From: an uncultured Bacilli bacterium
GTDB taxonomy: Bacteria > Bacillota_I > Bacilli_A > RF39 > UBA660
Length of the DNA stretch: 16,966 nt
Assembly: GCA_934101225.1 (NCBI GenBank)
Contig: CAKOQK010000026.1
Coordinates: 1 to 16,966, forward strand
Direction: 5' to 3'
Shown: positions 14,110-16,966 of the stretch, piece after piece
Layout: each line of letters begins with the position of its first letter
Position numbering within the stretch: the stretch's first letter is position 1
Position numbers and translations under genes: made by a program
The notes under the pieces: model-generated
Database searches by the model: none
Seen by the model: the letters and a program-made list of their open reading frames with translations, nothing else
Told to the model about the DNA's origin: nothing

Positions 14110-15153
14110 ATGAATAAAAAAGATATAGATATAATTAACAATATATTAGATATTGATAAAAAGATTTATACAATTTATGAGAAATTAAGTGAATTAGAAG
14201 AAAATGAAAATGTTGATTTATATAATAAATATAAATTAATGCTTAAAATTTTAATTTCTAGTGAAAATAATTTATTTGATTCTTTTGGTAATAGTTATGA
14301 GCGCTTAAGTGGATTACTCGAATATATCGGTTCTCTTACTGCACCTGACTTTGCATCTAGTCCAATTTATGCAATATGTGATTATGAAAATGCAAAGTAC
14401 TTAAGTTATTATAGAATATATGAAAAAATTAAAATGATATTAATGAATGATAATCAGTTTGTTTCTGACAATCTAGATACTGACTTAAAAATATTTGAAT
14501 CTAATAAAGATGAAAGTATAAGTTATATTAAAATTATGAATTATAATTTAGCTCGTGAATATCGCAGAATGAATATGTTATTTTTGAATGAATGTGATGA
14601 TTTAAGGGTTGTTAAGAGAAAATATTTATATTCTTTTGTTGCTCCATTAATCGAAGATGAAATGTTAAATAATGATTTTGTTATAAATAATTGTTCTTTT
14701 TGGGATAACCTTAAAATAGATTCTAAATACAATATTTTTGAAAATTATATTTTTTCTAAAGCTGGATTAGAAAACACGAAAATTGATTTAGAAAATTTAT
14801 TAGATTTTGCACTAATTGAAGATTTTAGCATACTTGATGATGAATATTCTGAAAGCATGATTGATTTTAATTCAATAGTTTGTTCTTTTAAAGCAGGTTT
14901 ACTGTTTTTGAGTGATGAGGATATTATTGAACTTAAAAAATGGATTGAATTCTTTAGTAATGATATTTTAGGAGATGATAATATTTATAGTATAGATGAT
15001 TTAGAAGGATTAGAGAATATGAGTGAAGATATGCAGGAAAAATCTGAAAAGTTAGAATATATTCAAGAATATATTGAAAATGTATTAGAACAGATCGATG
15101 GTTATAGAAAAATGGCTAATAAGGACGCTCAAGGAAAAACTTATCGATTATAA
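14110..15153 (+). CDS. Unrecognised soluble acidic helical protein
   Basis: 347 residues that I do not recognise. No signal peptide and no membrane segment are visible, so it is probably cytoplasmic. It is strongly acidic, rich in Asp, Glu, Asn and Ile, and by wording almost wholly helical; the last 45 residues (EDMQEKSEKLEYIQEYIENV onward) look like a coiled coil. Two short features may be marks of a family: 'SLTAPDFASSPIYAICDY' (about 75-92) and 'YNLAREYRRMN' (about 144-154). The ATG follows AAGGGTGG at a good distance. It stands alone between two terminators, and an AT-rich 78-base gap upstream must hold its promoter (TATGCT near 14080 is a weak -10 candidate). Codon use matches its neighbours, with no sign of transfer. 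Confidence 0.75.
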   Translation: MNKKDIDIINNILDIDKKIYTIYEKLSELEENENVDLYNKYKLMLKILISSENNLFDSFGNSYERLSGLLEYIGSLTAPDFASSPIYAICDYENAKYLSYYRIYEKIKMILMNDNQFVSDNLDTDLKIFESNKDESISYIKIMNYNLAREYRRMNMLFLNECDDLRVVKRKYLYSFVAPLIEDEMLNNDFVINNCSFWDNLKIDSKYNIFENYIFSKAGLENTKIDLENLLDFALIEDFSILDDEYSESMIDFNSIVCSFKAGLLFLSDEDIIELKKWIEFFSNDILGDDNIYSIDDLEGLENMSEDMQEKSEKLEYIQEYIENVLEQIDGYRKMANKDAQGKTYRL

Positions 15154-15178
15154 TAGACTTAAGTGAGTCTATTTTTTA
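15152..15178 (+). terminator. Intrinsic terminator of the acidic protein gene
   Basis: AATAGACT (15152-15159) and AGTCTATT (15166-15173) form an 8-base perfect stem with a 6-base loop, followed by T5. The stem overlaps the TAA stop codon. Confidence 0.85.
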
Positions 15179-15182
15179 TATT

Positions 15183-15246
15183 AAAAAAAAGTTCATTAAA
15201 TTAGTTAAATACAAAATAAATTGCTTTATTCTAATTAATGAACTTT
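15183..15246 (-). terminator. Large terminator of the reverse membrane-protein gene
   Basis: AAAGTTCATTAAATTAG (15188-15204) pairs with CTAATTAATGAACTTT (15231-15246) except for one bulged A. A nested hairpin (AATAAA 15215-15220, TTTATT 15225-15230) sits in the loop. The reverse strand then reads eight T. It closes the gene at 15300-16169 and stands back to back with the forward terminator. Confidence 0.85.
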
Positions 15247-15299
15247 AAATCAAATACTTTATCAAAGTAGTTATTTTAATTATTGTGATATAAAAATAG

Positions 15300-16169
15300 T
15301 TATCTTTGTAGTTTAATAATTTTGGCTCTTCTAACTTTATCCAATATTTCTACTTGTAAATTTGATATTTCTTTTTCGCATAGAGAAATTTGAAAAAAAT
15401 TGTATTTTGTTCCCATATATTTAAGATTATCAACGAAATTTTTTATAGTTATATTTGAAGAATTATTAATTAAACTATTAGACAATGTTATGCGTAATAA
15501 TCTTGATGTTATATCGTAAAATTCATTTATGTTATTTTTATTAATCAATAAATCATAAAGTGAATCAAAATAAATTTGCCAGTCTTTTGATGATATTTCT
15601 ATTGGAGGTAAATTAGTACCTAAGCGATATGCATCTAACTCATACATAATTCTTTCAATTATATTTTCTTTAGTTATTTTTGGCTCTTCTGATTTTTTAT
15701 ATATTTTTAAATTTGAACGTGCATTTTGAATTTTTAAGGTTTCTTCATATTTATCTTCTTCATCATTTTCATGATTAATATATTCTTTCATTTTATCACT
15801 GTAAAAATCTTCCTCATTTGCTAAACTAAAATCATTTAAATCTAATAAAGTTGTTTCATTATTTTTATCTAAATCTTCATCTTGATATTCATCATTATTT
15901 TTTTCAGTAATGTTTGACATTTTTATATAATCATATATAATTTTTCCCATATTAATTAACAAAATTGAACTTGCACAAAAATAAAATGTAAATTTGGAAG
16001 GATTATTTGCCATAATGAGTAATGTAAAAAATGTGATTAGTAAAATGGATGATAAATGCGCTAATTTTCTTTTAAAACCTATCTTTTCTTTAAGAGACTT
16101 ATCAATTTTTTCTAATTGAGCAAATGTTATATCTTCTTGTAATGATTTAATACTATCGTTTTTTTTCAT
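15300..16169 (-). CDS. Unrecognised membrane-anchored protein, two helices
   Basis: 289 residues with no family that I recognise. A cytoplasmic, coiled-coil-like N-terminus (1-35, FAQLEKIDKSLKEKIGFKRK) precedes two membrane helices at about 36-54 and 60-80 joined by a very short loop, so both ends should lie inside the cell. A long acidic, low-complexity linker (about 87-145, many D/E/N) leads to a helical C-terminal domain (about 165-285, 'IIERIMYELDAYRLGTNLPP'). The start is the ATG with AGGGGG upstream. The promoter is excellent (TTGAAA, 17 bases, TATAAT). It is monocistronic, convergent with the acidic protein gene. The layout suits a scaffold or signalling protein held at the inner face of the membrane, but nothing in the sequence shows which. 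Confidence 0.72.
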   Translation of the reverse strand: MKKNDSIKSLQEDITFAQLEKIDKSLKEKIGFKRKLAHLSSILLITFFTLLIMANNPSKFTFYFCASSILLINMGKIIYDYIKMSNITEKNNDEYQDEDLDKNNETTLLDLNDFSLANEEDFYSDKMKEYINHENDEEDKYEETLKIQNARSNLKIYKKSEEPKITKENIIERIMYELDAYRLGTNLPPIEISSKDWQIYFDSLYDLLINKNNINEFYDITSRLLRITLSNSLINNSSNITIKNFVDNLKYMGTKYNFFQISLCEKEISNLQVEILDKVRRAKIIKLQR

Positions 16170-16196
16170 ATTTTATTCCCCCTAAATATTGATAGA

Positions 16197-16225
16197 ATTA
16201 TACCATATTTTCTAGAAAATTTCAA
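16197..16225 (-). promoter_or_regulatory. Promoter of the two-helix membrane protein gene
   Basis: Reverse strand: TTGAAA (16225-16220), 17 bases, TATAAT (16202-16197), with an extended -10 TG. The leader is about 25 bases and contains AGGGGG as ribosome site. Confidence 0.8.
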
Positions 16226-16277
16226 CATTTGTTTGCAAGATATCATTGTAATTGTTAAGGTTGGTATTTTATTAATA

Positions 16278-16826
16278 TTAATATTTGTGTTTATTTTTTA
16301 TTTCAATTAGATTTTTGTCTATTATTGGTAAATTAATATTATTTTGTTTTAAAACTTCTCTAACCATTTCTGCTACTATATTCGTTAAAAATTCATTTTC
16401 AAATGAAACTTTGATGGCAATAAAATTTTCGATACCTATTTTATCTTTTACTTGCCTTTCTCCAGGAAGAAAATCAAAATCATCTTTTCTAAATTCACAT
16501 GTTTTTTCAATATTTTTAGATATTACTATAGAAATGGTGTTATTTGTATATTTTAAATATGATGATTCAAAACCCTCATTTTTACCTTCATATTCTTTTG
16601 AATCAAATATAGGTGTCGTTATTGAAATATAATCATCACCATTATAAACACCTTTATGGTTTAAATAATCGATATTTAACTATTTTAATTTATTTCGAGA
16701 ATATATTCCTTTTGTTTTTAGAATCATATCTAGTTGTTTTAACGCAAGGTTAACAATAGTTTGAGGATTATAAACTACTATATTTCCTGCTAATCCATGA
16801 AAATAAGAATTTTCGTAATTGTTCAT
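16278..16826 (-). pseudogene. Amber-interrupted gene, possibly ADP-ribosyltransferase-like
   Basis: A 182-codon reading frame that is clean except for one TAG at codon 49 (16680-16682). The first part starts at the ATG at 16826, with AAAGGAG 11 bases upstream: MNNYENSYFHGLAGNIVVY to GIYSRNKLK. After the stop the same frame continues as LNIDYLNHKGVYNGDDYISI to the end NLIEIKNKHKY, with no usable start until a Met near the end. Uninterrupted coding sense on both sides, with normal codon use, indicates a recent nonsense mutation rather than two genes. The order FHG, then ILKTKGIYSRN, then DDYISI, then LPGERQV loosely recalls the H-Y-E pattern of ADP-ribosyltransferase folds; this is a guess. No downstream partner is visible before the next promoter. 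Confidence 0.65.
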
Positions 16827-16859
16827 AAATTTATTTACTCCTTTTATTTAGGTAATTTT

Positions 16860-16865
16860 ATTATA
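16860..16865 (-). promoter_or_regulatory. Extended -10 box for the interrupted gene
   Basis: Reverse-strand TGATATAAT places TATAAT at 16865-16860 with a TG one base upstream, 33 bases before the ATG at 16826. No good -35 box is seen. The remaining bases to 16966 show nothing else that I can interpret. Confidence 0.45.
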
Positions 16866-16966
16866 TCATGAATTTAATTATGTAAAAATAGTTAGTGTAG
16901 AATATGTTGGGGATTAGTACCTAAAAAAGTACAATATAATTAAGTTAATTTAATAATAAATAAATC

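Overview
The window is very AT-rich, with Firmicutes-type signals throughout: AGGAGG-like ribosome sites, TTGACA/TATAAT promoters and hairpin-plus-T terminators. It carries a cysteine-free ribosomal protein S4 gene, MMPL and DUF308 membrane proteins, a TetR regulator and a Firmicutes-style family 31 glycosidase. TGG is the only Trp codon seen and TGA acts as a stop. The best guess is an uncultured gut member of the Bacilli (RF39/Erysipelotrichia-like, near the Mollicutes) using the standard bacterial code. This is inferred from gene content and style, not from a search.

Layout, left to right. Bases 1-372 hold no protein gene but show a possible small terminated RNA and a reverse-strand terminator. 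Bases 373-5487 form a regulated export locus: a reverse operon of a large MMPL transporter, fused in frame to a secreted coiled-coil protein, followed by a DUF308 membrane protein. A divergent TetR-type regulator sits upstream, with inverted repeats in the shared control region. Bases 5535-9100 are an accessory island: a frameshifted Rpn/PDDEXK-like gene followed by three tandem DUF1016 (YhcG-type) PDDEXK nuclease genes, plus the start of a lost further unit. The three copies are mosaics. Their ends are nearly identical and their centres differ, and each centre carries its own perfect or near-perfect palindrome at the same codon position.

Bases 9143-13199 (reverse) hold a GH31 alpha-glycosidase-like gene and a membrane-anchored surface protein. 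The last ~60 codons of the surface protein look like the variable region of a diversity-generating retroelement target and are followed by a very GC-rich hairpin. Bases 13222-14059 hold rpsD with a strong promoter and a structured leader that can form a pseudoknot, as expected for S4 autoregulation. Its -35 box overlaps that of the divergent GH31 promoter. Bases 14110-16169 are two convergent unrecognised genes (one soluble and acidic, one membrane-anchored) with a terminator for each. Bases 16278-16826 are a reverse-strand gene interrupted by one in-frame TAG.

The two regions most worth attention are the tandem DUF1016 array with its gene-internal palindromes, and the probable hypervariable surface protein.
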